Shown: positions 37,101 to 48,720 of the stretch, piece by piece
How the letters are laid out: every line of letters begins with the position of its first letter
Numbering within the stretch: position 1 is the stretch's first letter
Source of the DNA: Phytoseiulus persimilis
Lineage: Eukaryota; Arthropoda; Arachnida; Mesostigmata; Phytoseiidae
Assembly (NCBI GenBank): GCA_037576195.1
Contig: CM075102.1
Location: forward strand, 36,576,745-36,640,744
DNA length: 64,000 nt
Reading direction: 5' to 3'
Position numbers and translations under genes: made by a program
Notes under the pieces: generated by a model
Database searches by the model: none
Seen by the model: the letters and a program-made list of their open reading frames with translations, nothing else
Told to the model about the DNA's origin: nothing

Positions 37101-38670
37101 GGAACGGAATTTCGAGAGCGGTTAATTCTTGTGATTTCGCGGCGGAAACCGCGAACTCCTGAGTATTCGGACGGCGGGTCGCACAGCGTCGCCGGAAGAC
37201 GAAGAATTTGAAACCACAATATATGAATCCCGTTTGTTCTACTCGCAATTGTCATCAGTTGGACGCGAAACTTGATCCAAGTGTTCTGGTTTGGATGTTA
37301 CTCGCCCGCGCGGGAAGGAGGTCGTATGATGTCCATGAGACACAGCCCGTCGTTGAATGGGTACAGAATCTCGCGAAGCTGTTGCAGATATTGGCTCGTG
37401 CAGAACAAGCGGATCGAAGTGGTTCTCAACGGCTAAGCCCTCCAGCGCGGCCTATTGGTCACTGGGGAGCTGTTGCTAAGAATGAGGCCAGAGAGGCAAA
37501 CATGATTTGCAGACAAGCTCCCTCACGTTTGTCGTAGACGTCCTTCGTTCAACAGCGAAGAAAAACAGGCCAAAATGACGTTGACGAACCCCGAAAGTGA
37601 AGTTGCTTTTGTAGCCTGTCTTTGCCCGAGCGGCAAACGGATGAAGGAGCGAGCGAAGGCTTTTGGCGACGAGAGACGACACGTCGCAAGAGTTTTTTTA
37701 CTCGGCGCTCCAAGCGGAGTCAACAACGTTGGTGGGGATCCTGTATCACGGCCTGTGGTTCTGTGACTCAACCCCGGACGACGACAGCCTTTCTCTCCCG
37801 CCGAGCAGAGCATTTGGGACGTTAACATATTACGACACCATCGAGCCGGTTTCGGAATCCTAGCAAAGACGGGGAAGATGGCATCGGGGTGGCTCTTCTC
37901 CATTTCGTCGCATCCTGAGGGCGACCTGGGGGCTTGTGAATCACCAGCACAGCTTCAGTGGAAGTCTGTCAGAAGTAGCTTCAAGGGAACGCTCCAGCAA
38001 AATAATGTTGATGGAGGAGTTATTCAGCAACGTCAACAGTGGCACAATGTCGAACTGAACGGTTTTTGGACGTTGACCGTCTCAGAAATTTGGGAAGCAT
38101 GGCTGAAATTCGGGGAAAAATAAGGCCATCGAAGTTACGATGTGAGGAGGGCGAAGGCCTTGAGCCCTTCACTCCCAGACGCTCGTCGTACTCAGAGTCG
38201 AAGTCGAGGTTTTTAATCGTTGCGGATTATCCTTCCTTGGGCCAAGGAATGACCCGCTCTGCTCCATCCTCTAACACACTGATCGGTATTTTGTTGGAGA
38301 TTTGATGGTCGAGGTACTGTGTTACACCAGCACGAAAACGGAAACAGGGAGAGAGATAGCTAGATACGTGACAGGGGGAATAGTAGATTGGAGTCGCAGA
38401 AATTCAAATCTTGAGCTCTGGCGAGTTATTGCTGGGCCCTCATTCCAGCGCAGCAGAGGCGAATTCGGTGCCATACCTCGATTCGTTCCCCTTGACAAAG
38501 CGAATGTTGAGGAGCCCCAAATCTAGTGTAACCGACGACACCCAAGGATTTCGCTGCCGCAAATTTCGGGGACTTCGTTTGAGCATTTCGTGGCATCTGT
38601 CCCGGTTATCGACGTGGTAATCCGCGCTTCACTCCGGACCCGCCTGTGGTGGATTTGGGAGGGCAAGAAA
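31109..38670. other. Stretch without a recognised gene
   Basis: Two neighbouring sites share CCCAGAAC GCTCA-like text (about 31578 and 31808), too short to call a repeat. A 12-C run lies at 33027-33038. The most protein-like frames are 35736-35413 (-, 107 codons, KLHLKVEVESENEGSRPFRM) with the overlapping frame 35962-35702 (-), and 35983-36378 (+). Their strands conflict and no motif is recognised. Nothing can be assigned. Confidence 0.3.
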
Positions 38671-38707
38671 CAAGGAGTGTGCACTGACTGCCCCGCGCCG
38701 ATTTCCA
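38671..38707 (-). repeat. Short copy R of a local inverted-repeat family
   Basis: The reverse complement (AAATCGGCGCGGGGCAGTCA and following) matches the start of the repeat at 39571 (GGGGACAGTTAGTGCGCACT) with a few mismatches over about 27 bp. It lies just upstream of the 45-bp-repeat relative at 38751. Confidence 0.55.
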
Positions 38708-38750
38708 TGACTTATTGATTGGCAGCGCCCATCTCATGCGGATCATCAAG

Positions 38751-38850
38751 GAGTATGAAACTTCTCCCCAAATCGGTCCCGAAATCATCGCCCCAGACCC
38801 GAAAATGTATGGTCAGATCGATCCCGCAACCACCTCCTGCATAGTCCAGA
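38751..38850 (+). repeat. Two diverged units related to the 29.4-kb 45-bp array
   Basis: Reads EYETSPQIGPEIIAPDP then KMYGQIDPATTSCIVQ in one open frame (38715-38996, 93 codons). The block TATGGTCAGATCGA is identical to units of the array at 29386-29657. Units here are about 51 and 48 bp. The surrounding frame ends in a potential donor (GCCGCAG|GTTAG). This could be a surviving piece of the gene or element from which the other array derives. Confidence 0.6.
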
Positions 38851-39570
38851 AGGAGGGCGGACAAATTCACAAATTGACAGACGAAGCGGATCATATCTAC
38901 CAAGCAAAAGGATCATCATCACATCCCTCGGCCCTCATTCTGATTTTTGATCCTATTGCTTCTCAGGTCTCGGAACGAGTGGAAGCCGCAGGTTAGATAA
39001 TCGATTCACACCCGACCTCATGCGTCACGTTGGAAGACGCCATTCGTGAAGTTCTCAGTCTCGTTCTGAGGTTACTGCGTTCTCGTCGTGGCAGACCTGC
39101 CTTGTCTCGAAATGAGTAGACGCGATACATATCGCCACGTCCTCGTTAAGGTTGGTGACATCAAGGGAAAGATCGGCGAGTTGGCAGCGCGAGGATCGTT
39201 GTATCCAAATTCGAGAAAAACAGGGAGGCCTCCATCTACGTGGAGCTGACATCACGGTTCCCTGAGTGTCGATTAATTATCTATTTGCTGAATCCATCCA
39301 TGGAGCTACTTTTGCTCGGTCCACTATCATTGATAGGCTTCATTCAGGCTGTAACTCGGTGAATACAAAATTGGTTCTCATTTTTCTCTCGGATGGCGTC
39401 TCAGACGCGACGCGTACGGTCGGGAATGGATCGGTTATTCACAATCCTATTTTCATCCGTTTTGAGGCCCAAAAACAAGACCCCAAGGCCGTATGAGGAA
39501 AGGTCCCACGCGCCTCGATGTTTCCTCCGACGCACCCTGAACGCCCATCCATGTATGACAAAAATCCGCT

Positions 39571-39725
39571 GGGGACAGTTAGTGCGCACTCCTTGTGAGC
39601 TCAGGGTCAGTACAAAGAGGTCCTCCGGGAGGAAATCGGCACGGTGGCATTTTTTAATCGAGAATTGCCGAGCCCGATCTCGTTTTGACCATAACTCTGT
39701 ATCAGGGGTGATTCTTGCGGCCGAG
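39571..39725 (+). repeat. Copy P of a local inverted-repeat family
   Basis: Aligns with the reverse complement of 40181-40290. The best block is GGTGGCATTTTTT...GAGCCCGATCTCGTTTTGACC (about 50 bp, roughly 85 percent by eye), extending to a GGGGACAG/GGGGCAG start. The translated peptides are also shared: WSKRDRARQFSIKKCH here on the - strand and WSKRDRAREFPTEKCH at copy Q on the + strand. Confidence 0.7.
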
Positions 39726-40180
39726 ACCGGAAAACTGGATGCGGTAGATTCCCGGTGAAAATCAACAATCGTCAGATCGACCTTGGGGCTCAACATTCGG
39801 ATGATTAACCCGTTTCCGAGTAATTTTCACCAACAGAGATCCCTTCAATTCCGCCTCGTTGAGGAGTTATTAGAGGAAATGCGAGGGAAAGCGAGGAAAA
39901 CTGAATTGGCCAACGGGCAGGCCCACGGAAAAGCGGTGTTTACGGTCGCTTGCTATTTTCCGAGAAAATGAGATAACTTAGATCGATTTGCTGCAAAATG
40001 ACCGACTTCCCTTAGCGCGTCGGAGATGGCGCCCACGAGTCCGATCGGACTAACATTGACGTTCCTACGATAACTTTCAGGGAGACCTCGAAAAAAACCT
40101 CCTACCCACTTGAATTTCGGATCAAACTGACCGCCCCGATATCCTCTATCGACCGCTCTTGAAACGAATCCAAGAACTGA

Positions 40181-40290
40181 CAAAGTCATGGTCGAAACGA
40201 GATCGGGCTCGGGAGTTCCCGACTGAAAAATGCCACCCTGCAGTACAACGAGCGCCTCACAAGAGAGGATTTGTCAACGACTGCCCCGCA
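40181..40290 (-). repeat. Copy Q of a local inverted-repeat family
   Basis: Inverted partner of copy P about 0.5 kb away, with a deletion of about 20 bp relative to it. Copies P and Q face each other around a dissimilar spacer, so the region could fold into a large hairpin or could be two independent insertions. Confidence 0.7.
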
Positions 40291-43200
40291 GCATTGGAAA
40301 AATGGAGGGATGATCCCGTCTTTAATCGCAGGTGTGTCCTCGACGGAACTTGCGACAAAGTATATCGTCCGGACGGTGGACGACTGCCCCATAGATTAGA
40401 GTCTACACGCTGGACTACCATCCCCTCCCTCAGCGTGGACCGCAGACCCACGAATGCTGAATTGCATCATGCTTTGTTCTGACCATGTTCCGCGAGAGCA
40501 AATTCGTGTATCTTGATTATTTCCAGTGCTTATTTGCACGCTTATCCACGTTTCAGGAATACGTTCCCTAGTTGTTCCTAGTGGACCACATGACAGCGGA
40601 TGATCAAGCACAACGGGATTATGTTTTATCCCTTCTCAACCTGGCGTTTCACCCAGATTTCGTTGAGCAGTTCACTCGACCAAGTACATTCACTGGAGCG
40701 AATCGATATCGCTTTCGCCAGTTGGTTCGATTCAGGGAACTCCCGCTGAACTGCATAAGAAATTGTGGATCGATTCGGAGGAAAATCCGCTACGAATGCC
40801 ACTCACATTCTGTAGAGGCGATACGAGTGGGGGCCCATCGGACGGACACACGTATCAGAAATGCATCGATAACGATGACGGGGTGCTGAATCCGGAAAGC
40901 ATATGAAGAACCTCAGAGTGTCGGTTTGCCTGGAGATGTTTTGGAGTTCCGGCTCGTCGAGGGTTCTAATACGACGGTCCTCCAAAGGGCTCGATTTCAC
41001 TTCATGAGACATGGGAGCGGCATCTGAATTCCAGAGCGCTGCTTCCGAACGACAATGAGAGACGCTCGATACCCTGAACTTGCTCCAGAATGTTTGTGTT
41101 ATTCTGAGTGAACGGCTCCTTCTTATCGGAGACGGCCGCTTTCGAAGCATTCGGAAGCATTCGATTGTCTCATGGGGCTCTATGTTGATGGTCATCACTA
41201 TAGATTCTTGGCCCTCCGATAGCGAGCAAAAATAGTCTTGGCCCCAACAAAAGTAATCCTCGTTCTTCATGAATCGACTTATGTGGCGAGTCGACGATGA
41301 TCATCTCATATTCGTCATGTCCTCATGCTTAATTGGGTGCCTTTGTTCAGAGCCTCCAATGCGGAGGAGGGCGTTCCTGGGATCAAAATCCTGGCAACTG
41401 AGGAGCTTTAAGAGGCAGGTAGCTTGCCGGCCGCATTCGTTCCATGAGTCTGTTCACTGTTCATGAACACGAGAAACCGGGAGTTGAAGTGAGTAATGGG
41501 GAGGACTTCATGAAAGCTCCACACTCTTACTCAGTTTGAAGAGTCGTGTTTGCGTTCAGCTAAACTTTCGGCCCCTGATAGCGCTTACTGTGGCATTTTA
41601 GTGCACCCATCACGGCCGCCATCGCCTCTGCAACCAGCGCCGCCGCCGCGATGACCGACGACGACAACGACTACACCCGCGACAACAACACCCACGACTA
41701 CGACGACGACCACCACTCGAGGCGAGTAATAGCTTGCTCGGACGCGTTAATATTTCAAGCCGGAACAAGCCGCGCGTCCAAAGCCCATCTCACTCCGACG
41801 TAGCCGTTGACAATACACGAACTGATGACAACAGAGGCAACCAGTTGGATTCGAGAAGACAGAATCCGACGCGACCGCCGGGTAATGATAACGGAACTTC
41901 GCCACGACCCAGCGGTCGGAACGGTCCTAACCCAATCCGCTCAGAGGGACGCAGGAAGCATTGAGTGGATTCGAGGCGAGCTCCTGTTACGACCGGCAGA
42001 CGCTCGGTAATCACGATGAACGCAGGCTGTGAATTCCCGATCGGGCGAGGAAAAGGAGACACAGGGAGAGAAAACCAACTTCGAAGCCGAGCGCCGAAGA
42101 TTGCTGAAGACACAGAGCACGCGTTGAGCGCAACTCCTCGTCGAGCGAGGGGAGCGGGGCCTCACGAAGCCGACCGACAATCTCCAAGGAAAACATTCGC
42201 AAGCGGACGGCAGCGCTTCGGAGCGCCGACGTTGTCATAAGAAAAATCACGGAATTTCAACCGGGTCCTGAATACTCTCCTACAAATCCTTGGTCGACCA
42301 CATTGTTAGAACCACCCCGTAGTCAAATCCTTGACAAGTTTGAAAGGAGAACAAAAGAGAACAGGATCCGGCTGCTTCTGAAAGGGTTCTCCTGTCCGCG
42401 GTCTCTCGGTAAACCTCCGCTCGCTTCTTCTTTCCGAGCACGACGATTCCTTGACTCTGATTTCGTCATATTCCGAAGATCAATAGGACTATCAGATTGG
42501 AAAAAGCGCGGAATTCGGGAGAAATCCAATGCGGATGCGGGTGGATTCTGAGAGGAGAACTCTGTCCTTGAGGATTCGTCCTATTCATGAGCCCCTGCGT
42601 CCCGGTGGATCGGAGACAACCGTAAAAATGTGCGGAACCCGCCGACATGTTGTGGCGTACAAATCCTAATAAGGTGTTGGTCTCGAGGGATTCAGCCTGA
42701 ACAGATTCCTCTCGCGGAGGATATCTCCAAATAGTCACCACCGTATAGATTCTAATAAGATCTAATGAATGCGTTCGGTTAGCTTTGCGCGGGGACGAGC
42801 TCCTCGGAGGATCTTGCGCGGGGAACCGATCAATGAGATCAGGACGAGAACCTCCGTCGTCGCGGTCTCCGCCGAATCACCGAGTTCAGGAACGATTGCT
42901 CCTCAGGTATTCGCCCCCCTGACGAAATTGTTAATTCCTCACGCACCGACGAGAACGGGAAGACTCCAACGAAACAATCAGCTGCGCGGTCCCGTAGGAG
43001 TCGCTCGAAGCGGCGGTATGGTGAAATTTGAATTGAGTTCGCTATGGTAAACGAGTTTGCGAACAGTGCATATTTGACGTCTGCCCTCTGGCTCTTCAGC
43101 GTTAGCTTTCAGAGCTCAATCGAGTTGTTGGTTTGAGGTAAACTGCGTCGTCGGCCGTCTCGACTCGGCCCGGACTCCGTAGACGTGGAGCTGTATCCTT

Positions 43201-43400
43201 CCTCTGGGCATAGCGCTTTCCTCAGCACTCCACGTTCCCCTCGCCTGCTCGCTTGCCGGCACACTCGCTCGGTTGTCCGCACTCAGTCTTAGTCAGAGCG
43301 AGAGAAGTCCATTGACGCAGAAAGAAAACCCCGTGGGTACTAACGGAGGAATAATTTATCTTTTTTACGTCATGGCCCATTATCTGCATATCCATCCCTT

Positions 43401-43437
43401 GCTGGCTGGCTGGCTGGCCGGCTGGTTGACTGGCTGC
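43401..43437. repeat. (GGCT)n microsatellite
   Basis: Imperfect run of GGCT units with a few substitutions. Confidence 0.85.
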
Positions 43438-45181
43438 TGTGAGTAAATGCCTCCGGCCACGAACACCATAACGATCAGCATACGCTCCTCGCGTGAGCTG
43501 AGGTTGGGGCCCGTAGAGTGACGAATATTTGTTACTTCAGCTTGATGATTACGGCAGCGAGACTTGATGCGACTCGGCCCTTTGTGACGCGCGGGCGACC
43601 GCTGCACGCTCAGCGACGGGGGTTTTGGACTCCGAGAGAACGCCTGAGTATTCGTCCGCCCGTCTTCGGGGAAGGACGGATCTGTTGCGCCGACTATCCG
43701 GAACCCAAGCCGGAGTTCCGGATAAGCGAAGCTGGATGCTGCTTTTAACAGTAATTAGACGAACGCGCAGATGGTCGGGGTTTTATTTTAGCCACAGTTT
43801 GCATCTGACGGCTGAGGAACGAAATTCAATTAAAAAACATTTTGATCCTGTTCCTCTAGCTTTCCCGTCGTCGGCGCTGCTGTAACGACGATGTTCGGCG
43901 TTGTCTTTGTCTCCGCCGTTCTCAGTCTCTGCCGCATCTCCCTCGCTCGCGTCGTCGTTCTGCTCCTCATTCCTTTCTCCTGAGGAAGCAGAAGACTCAA
44001 GAACACAAGACGGAAATTGTCCCCTCCTTTCTGCTGTTCGCTTCCTTTCTTTCGCGACTGATCCTCGACATTTTTCTCAACGAGCCAATCAAATGCCAAG
44101 TTATAAAGCGTTTCGGGAACACAGGTTCGCTTTCAGCGTCGTGTCCCGGGACTCGTCGAATCGTCAGGTGTGGAAAAAACATCTATCATCAACTGGGGCT
44201 TCTCACTGAGTTCGCATTTGTGGATCACGGCAAACTTGACAACGCGACCGGGTTTCATCGTGGTCTACATTCCGCTGGCGAGCTCTTTCAAATCCATTGG
44301 CTCACCTGAAGCGACCCAGGAGCCAAAGATATACGTCGTCTCCCGTTTTCTAGATTTATGGCCTCATAAATGATATCAAACGTCGAAGCGGACCACAACC
44401 AGCGGGCAGACAGACAGGCAGGCAGGCGTGGCGTCGTCGGTTCAGATCTGCAGAGGTCGTCTCTGAAGACTCGACGCTGCTGAATCGAACTCGGAAAACC
44501 CAACTTAGCACTCAGGCTTAGAGTAGATACTCGACTTGTAATGTAGACTCATGGAAAAGTCTTTTCGGCCATCGTATCAGCCGACCAGAGGCGGAAAAAC
44601 TATCGCTCGAAGTCACCGGAGAATTCCAGGCGCCGAGAAGTACAGCGAACTGTTCCTCGCTTCAAGTTCGCGGAGCCTGGTCACATCCTAGCATCTGGAG
44701 ATCCGGCTTACCTTCTTGATCGGAAACATGAGGTTTTAGAACTGTGTCGATCGTGGCTCGAGCCCTCCTGCGGTCCCGAGTCGAGTTTAGCGATAACGCG
44801 ATTCCAATGGCAGCAATGTTTCAACATTTAACACACGAAGTGATTCATGAGATGTTTCGCGACTGAGCCTCCCCGGTCCTGTACCTTCGCAGCTCAGTCG
44901 AGGAGCAAATGGTCGGGAAACAATGGAGAATCGACTGCATTAAATCACCGACTAACACCTTCTCCAGCGGAGTGAAGCCCTTCAGAGATTAGATATGAAC
45001 GAAGAACCCTGCAGCTGTTTCTGAAGTAGCTCATTCCACTCGATTCTTCAGGCTCACAGCCGGTGACTGTAAATGTCGCATTGTGTCCTCTGAAACTAAG
45101 CTGTTCCCTTTTCGCGCTGCTCCTTCATCGAAACCCGGAGCGGAAACTCAATCGAGAAGCAACTGAGCCTCCGGGAAACCG

Positions 45182-45203
45182 TGATTGATTGGTTGATTGA
45201 TTG
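45182..45203. repeat. (TGAT)n microsatellite
   Basis: Five TGAT/TGGT units in a row. Confidence 0.85.
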
Positions 45204-46711
45204 TCTTGCTGAAGGTGTTCAATTATTCCGAGTGTTCGAACCATTCTGTGCCTCTATGTGCGCTGCAGTGTCGATTCACTGCTTGCTCCCTCTATATCTG
45301 TGATTTCGTACAGAAAGGATGCGCTCCCAAAACGCTGAGCTTTTGAACCCTCCCCCGCGACCATCGGAATCCCGAGGAGATCGACGAGTTGCGGAAGGTT
45401 CGTGAAAATCGAGAGGTCGACTCGGCTCTCTCCTCTGCCACATCGGTTCACCGGTTCCTCCTCGCAGCCGCTGACAAGAGGTCCGGCGTTGAACTTGGTC
45501 CGCAGAAGAGAACTTTGGAACTGCACGCTCGTACCCGCCCCGGGCACTTGCACGAGCCGGGCCGGATCGGGTGAAAAGCGACACAATACGCCGGGTTATA
45601 GCTGGCTTTGGCGGGTTGACGTTCGCCCAGGCGAGCTGGGAGCAAATTGGCTCCGGCTACTATGCTGCGAACATTTACTGCGCTGGCAGCACACGGTTCC
45701 TGTCCGTTATTACCGATCGTTCTCATGCCTCGCGGTCAGCCGGCTCTTTCTCTCAGGAGTGGCGAAAAATTATGAAAATTGGCATCAGGTGGACGTCGCA
45801 TGTTTCTCCGCGGGAACTCTTCTTCCCAACCCTCCTGCGTGATGGGTTCCCGGCTTGTCGACCTGTCGCGGAACTAGTCGTGCACTGGAGCCGAGGAATC
45901 GAGGGGGGTGGGTACGGTTCCTGAGAAGCGATTCAAGTTCGCGAAAGGATATTTCGGCATCAGAACCCGAAACGGTTATGGGAGGAGTTGCGGCGAAATT
46001 GAGACGAGTCGCGTCTTCGAACAGAGCCAGTTCCCCAGAATTGCTTGGCACCGGAAGATCAGGCGCTGGCGGTCCTCCAAAATTCAAATGCGGAACCGGA
46101 ATCCGCCCGAGCTCCATCCGCTGCAGCTCGTACTCGTACTCGTGAGTCGTTCGTCGAGTCATACACAGGTTGACGTGATTATGCAGGTCGTTGAATTCGC
46201 TGCTGGGGGTATTCGAGGTTTCCAGCGAGCTCTCATGGAGAGAGCTCTGGTGAACAATGGTAGACTCGCCCGACTCATGAATTTTAATAGGTCAGCGGCT
46301 TCCAATATCTTCGCGGAAAGCCGAGAGGCTTACTCCGAGCGCCCGGCTCAGACTCAACTGGCGTTACCGCTTGGTGAACCTCAACAAGCGATCGAGCGCA
46401 GCCACCACGAGCATTCCGCGATGCAGACCCAACATGGTTTACGCCGACAACCTGACGGCCGTGTGCTGTATTAGACGTCCGCGCTCCGAGGAACTTTGAT
46501 AATTAAATCTGTAAAGATTTCGCCAACTTTCCAACCACGACCAGCTTCCGGGACTCATCCCGAAGCTCGCGAACTAGCGGCCATCGACACGAGGCTGATC
46601 TTGAGTGGGAGCTCTGCGAGCCTCGTTAAATATTCCTTGTTGTTCGAATCCGTTTTTTTTTTTCTCTGCCCGCACGGTTTGCTCGCTTGACACTCTGGTC
46701 ATTAGGATGGT

Positions 46712-46857
46712 TTATCTTGACAAGGATCTCTCGTTGACCAAATCCTCTTGAACCGTGTTTGACAGCGGCTTAATGTATGGACGCTGATACTCGAACGAGC
46801 TCGGCCGAACAAGCGAGACGTTCCGGAGTTTCCTGTTGCATCGCCGGATGAACGAAT
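46712..46857 (-). CDS. Possible terminal exon, unknown gene
   Basis: After a pyrimidine-rich acceptor (TTTTTTATTCGCTCG...CTTCGGTAG, exon start 46857) the - strand reads 48 codons (DSFIRRCNRKLRNVSLVRPS, if the split first codon supplies Asp, then EYQRPYIKPL) to TAA 46714-46712. Codon structure is RNY-like and basic. The upstream exon was not found; it could belong to the gene model at 47553-48720 or to another gene. No polyadenylation signal is obvious downstream. Confidence 0.22.
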
Positions 46858-47552
46858 CTACCGAAGCTTGGCCAAATGAACGAGCGAATAAAAAACCGAG
46901 TCGCATCCCTTCTCTGTTACCCGGAGAATGTCGAGTTTTTGTTGAGCCTTTCAGCGTGGCAAGGTCATCACGGGTCATTGGAACGACAGACTGGAGACTG
47001 TGGCGCTGGACATTTCGTTGTCTTCTCGTCGTCGACATTGCCCCTGTCTCATCTGCCTGCCCTGAAAACGTTGCTCAGTCCTGCATCAGCCGATGCTCAA
47101 CTTGGCGAACTGGGACGCGCGATTCCACGGGTCGTTCCACGGAGACCGAAGACCTACTCTGATTCCTTTCCGAGGCTTCCACGTACACGCAGCAGTCCAT
47201 TCTTCGCAGGAAAACCGTAGACGTCTTCGCCGCTGCAGCTTTTTCTTTCGAGGGGAGAGGATCAAATCGATTCTGAGGGCCTCCGGAGTCCAACTCTCCG
47301 TTTGTTTGATTGTTTCCAAATCCCAAGTGAGCGCGAGAGGACCCGAGTTCCCTCACCTGCCGATGCTGTAGCCACTTGGCGCCCCACCGAATCAACACGG
47401 TCTGAGGTTGTCGGTAAACCGCGGATCTTGGACCTCGCTATTCGCTATCCATCATGACCGGCTTCCTGGAACTGCGAACTTTCAACGATATCCCTTCTCG
47501 GTCATCCGGGGAGTTGCCCTGCTCTGACGCCCTCATGACTTGGGAGGGAATA

Positions 47553-48720
47553 TCACTGACGCATCGCGGGACTCTCGCTCGTCGACGGCGGCATCGCCAT
47601 GGAGTCAACGTCGATGTCGACCTGTTTTTCCCCCGCGCTACTGCCTCCGTGTTGACGAATCGGGACGACGCCCCGTAACGGATGTGTATGATGCTTTGAA
47701 CGAAATGAAATTCCGCCGTGCTCAGAGGACGTCGACCAGAAAAACAACGGAGACGTTGACGACGACGAAGTTGAGATGGAACCGAGGAACGGGACGATGA
47801 TGAAAGTGGCAGGAATTCTTCTGAGTTCCGTTCACAGTGCGTTGCGATCTGTGCGACGGTGGAACTGCACTCGAATTCAGCATTAGGACCTTCATCAGTG
47901 GAGGAATCAGTGTTTTTCGATCGTCATCACTCACTTTATCTCGGATCTTCGGCCTCCAGCCCATCCGTGAGAGTCTATCCATAGCGTTGGAATAGAATGA
48001 GCCCATCTGTGGCCCAACCTGTGCTAAGAGTGAGACGCTCCCGAGCATACGCGCCGGCGGAAGAGAAAATCACACTGAGTGGACTTCCCCCACTCACTGT
48101 AGCGATTGTCTCTCGGGTACGATCGCTGGTACGTTTGCAAGTCGGTCGAGGAGGCAGCCCACCAGGCAACTCTTGACTGTTTACGATGGTGACTCGCGAG
48201 TCTCGGAGTCCATTCACGTATCTGATGGTCGACCAGGCGGTCACCCGAGTGTTCGCGATCGTCCAGGAGACTGCGCCGTCCTTAGATAGGATAACGAGAA
48301 AAAAGGGGCATACTGGGCCTTCCCAGCTTCCTCAGCCTTTCCATCCCGTTTTCCCAGGGTCACCGTTAACGTAGGTACGGTTGTCATTGTTTTCCGGGAT
48401 CCGCTGGGCACTGCCCTCGCCAACGGAAATCGGTTCCGCTTCCGAAGAATGGATGAATTGCGCAACACCGCTGATTCGGCTCTGGCGGCAGTTCGAGGGA
48501 GGTCGACTGCAATCGAGGGTAAGTGGATCCAGTTTAACATTTGAATTAGGAGCAAAGGGCCTCCAGTCGATTCCTCACTCTCTACGTCTCGAAGAACTCT
48601 GACCGCTGGAACGCTCCCTTCGCTCAGTCGAGGCTGGGCGCCCGCTGGACAATCACCGAATGGCTTCCTGCTGCCGGGCTCAGCCACCTCTCCTAAGATG
48701 CTGAGCAAATCAGCGCTCAT
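47553..48720 (-). CDS. Candidate four-exon gene, unknown product
   Basis: Proposed exons are 48720-48379, 48280-48098, 48018-47935 and 47720-47553, giving 258 aa with all three introns in phase 0. The ATG exon starts MSADLLSILGEVAEPG. Splice sites are ACC|GTACCT with CTATCTAAG after a long T/C tract, ACA|GTGAGT with CTTAGCACAG, and AAA|GTGAGT with a pyrimidine-rich tract ending CCTCTGAG. Later exons read DGAVSWTIANTRVTAWSTIR, VGPQMGSFYSNAMDRLSRMG and HGGISFRSKHHTHPLRGVVP, ending SESPAMRQ. Intron lengths (98, 79 and 214 nt) resemble those of the kinase. No domain, signal peptide or membrane segment is recognised. Two GTGAGT donors with consistent phase are the main support. Codon periodicity is equally good on the other strand, so this stays uncertain. 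Confidence 0.4.

Larger units (their letters stand above)
40291..46711. other. Stretch without a recognised gene
   Basis: Contains a GAC/AAC-rich triplet tract at 41640-41715, encoding an Asp/Asn/His-rich peptide in one frame. Microsatellites (GGCT)n at 43401-43437, (CAGA)/(CAGG)n at 44404-44423 and GATT-rich at 45182-45203 are present. Frames at 40572-40886 (+), 45586-45254 (-), 46162-45785 (-) and 45908-46474 (+) read like protein, but the last two occupy the same DNA on opposite strands. None has a recognised motif. Confidence 0.3.

Noticed and set aside
45908-46474. 188-codon open frame on the + strand
   Set aside because: It starts at GTG rather than ATG, has no motif, and overlaps an equally protein-like frame on the other strand. 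Neither could be linked to convincing splice sites.
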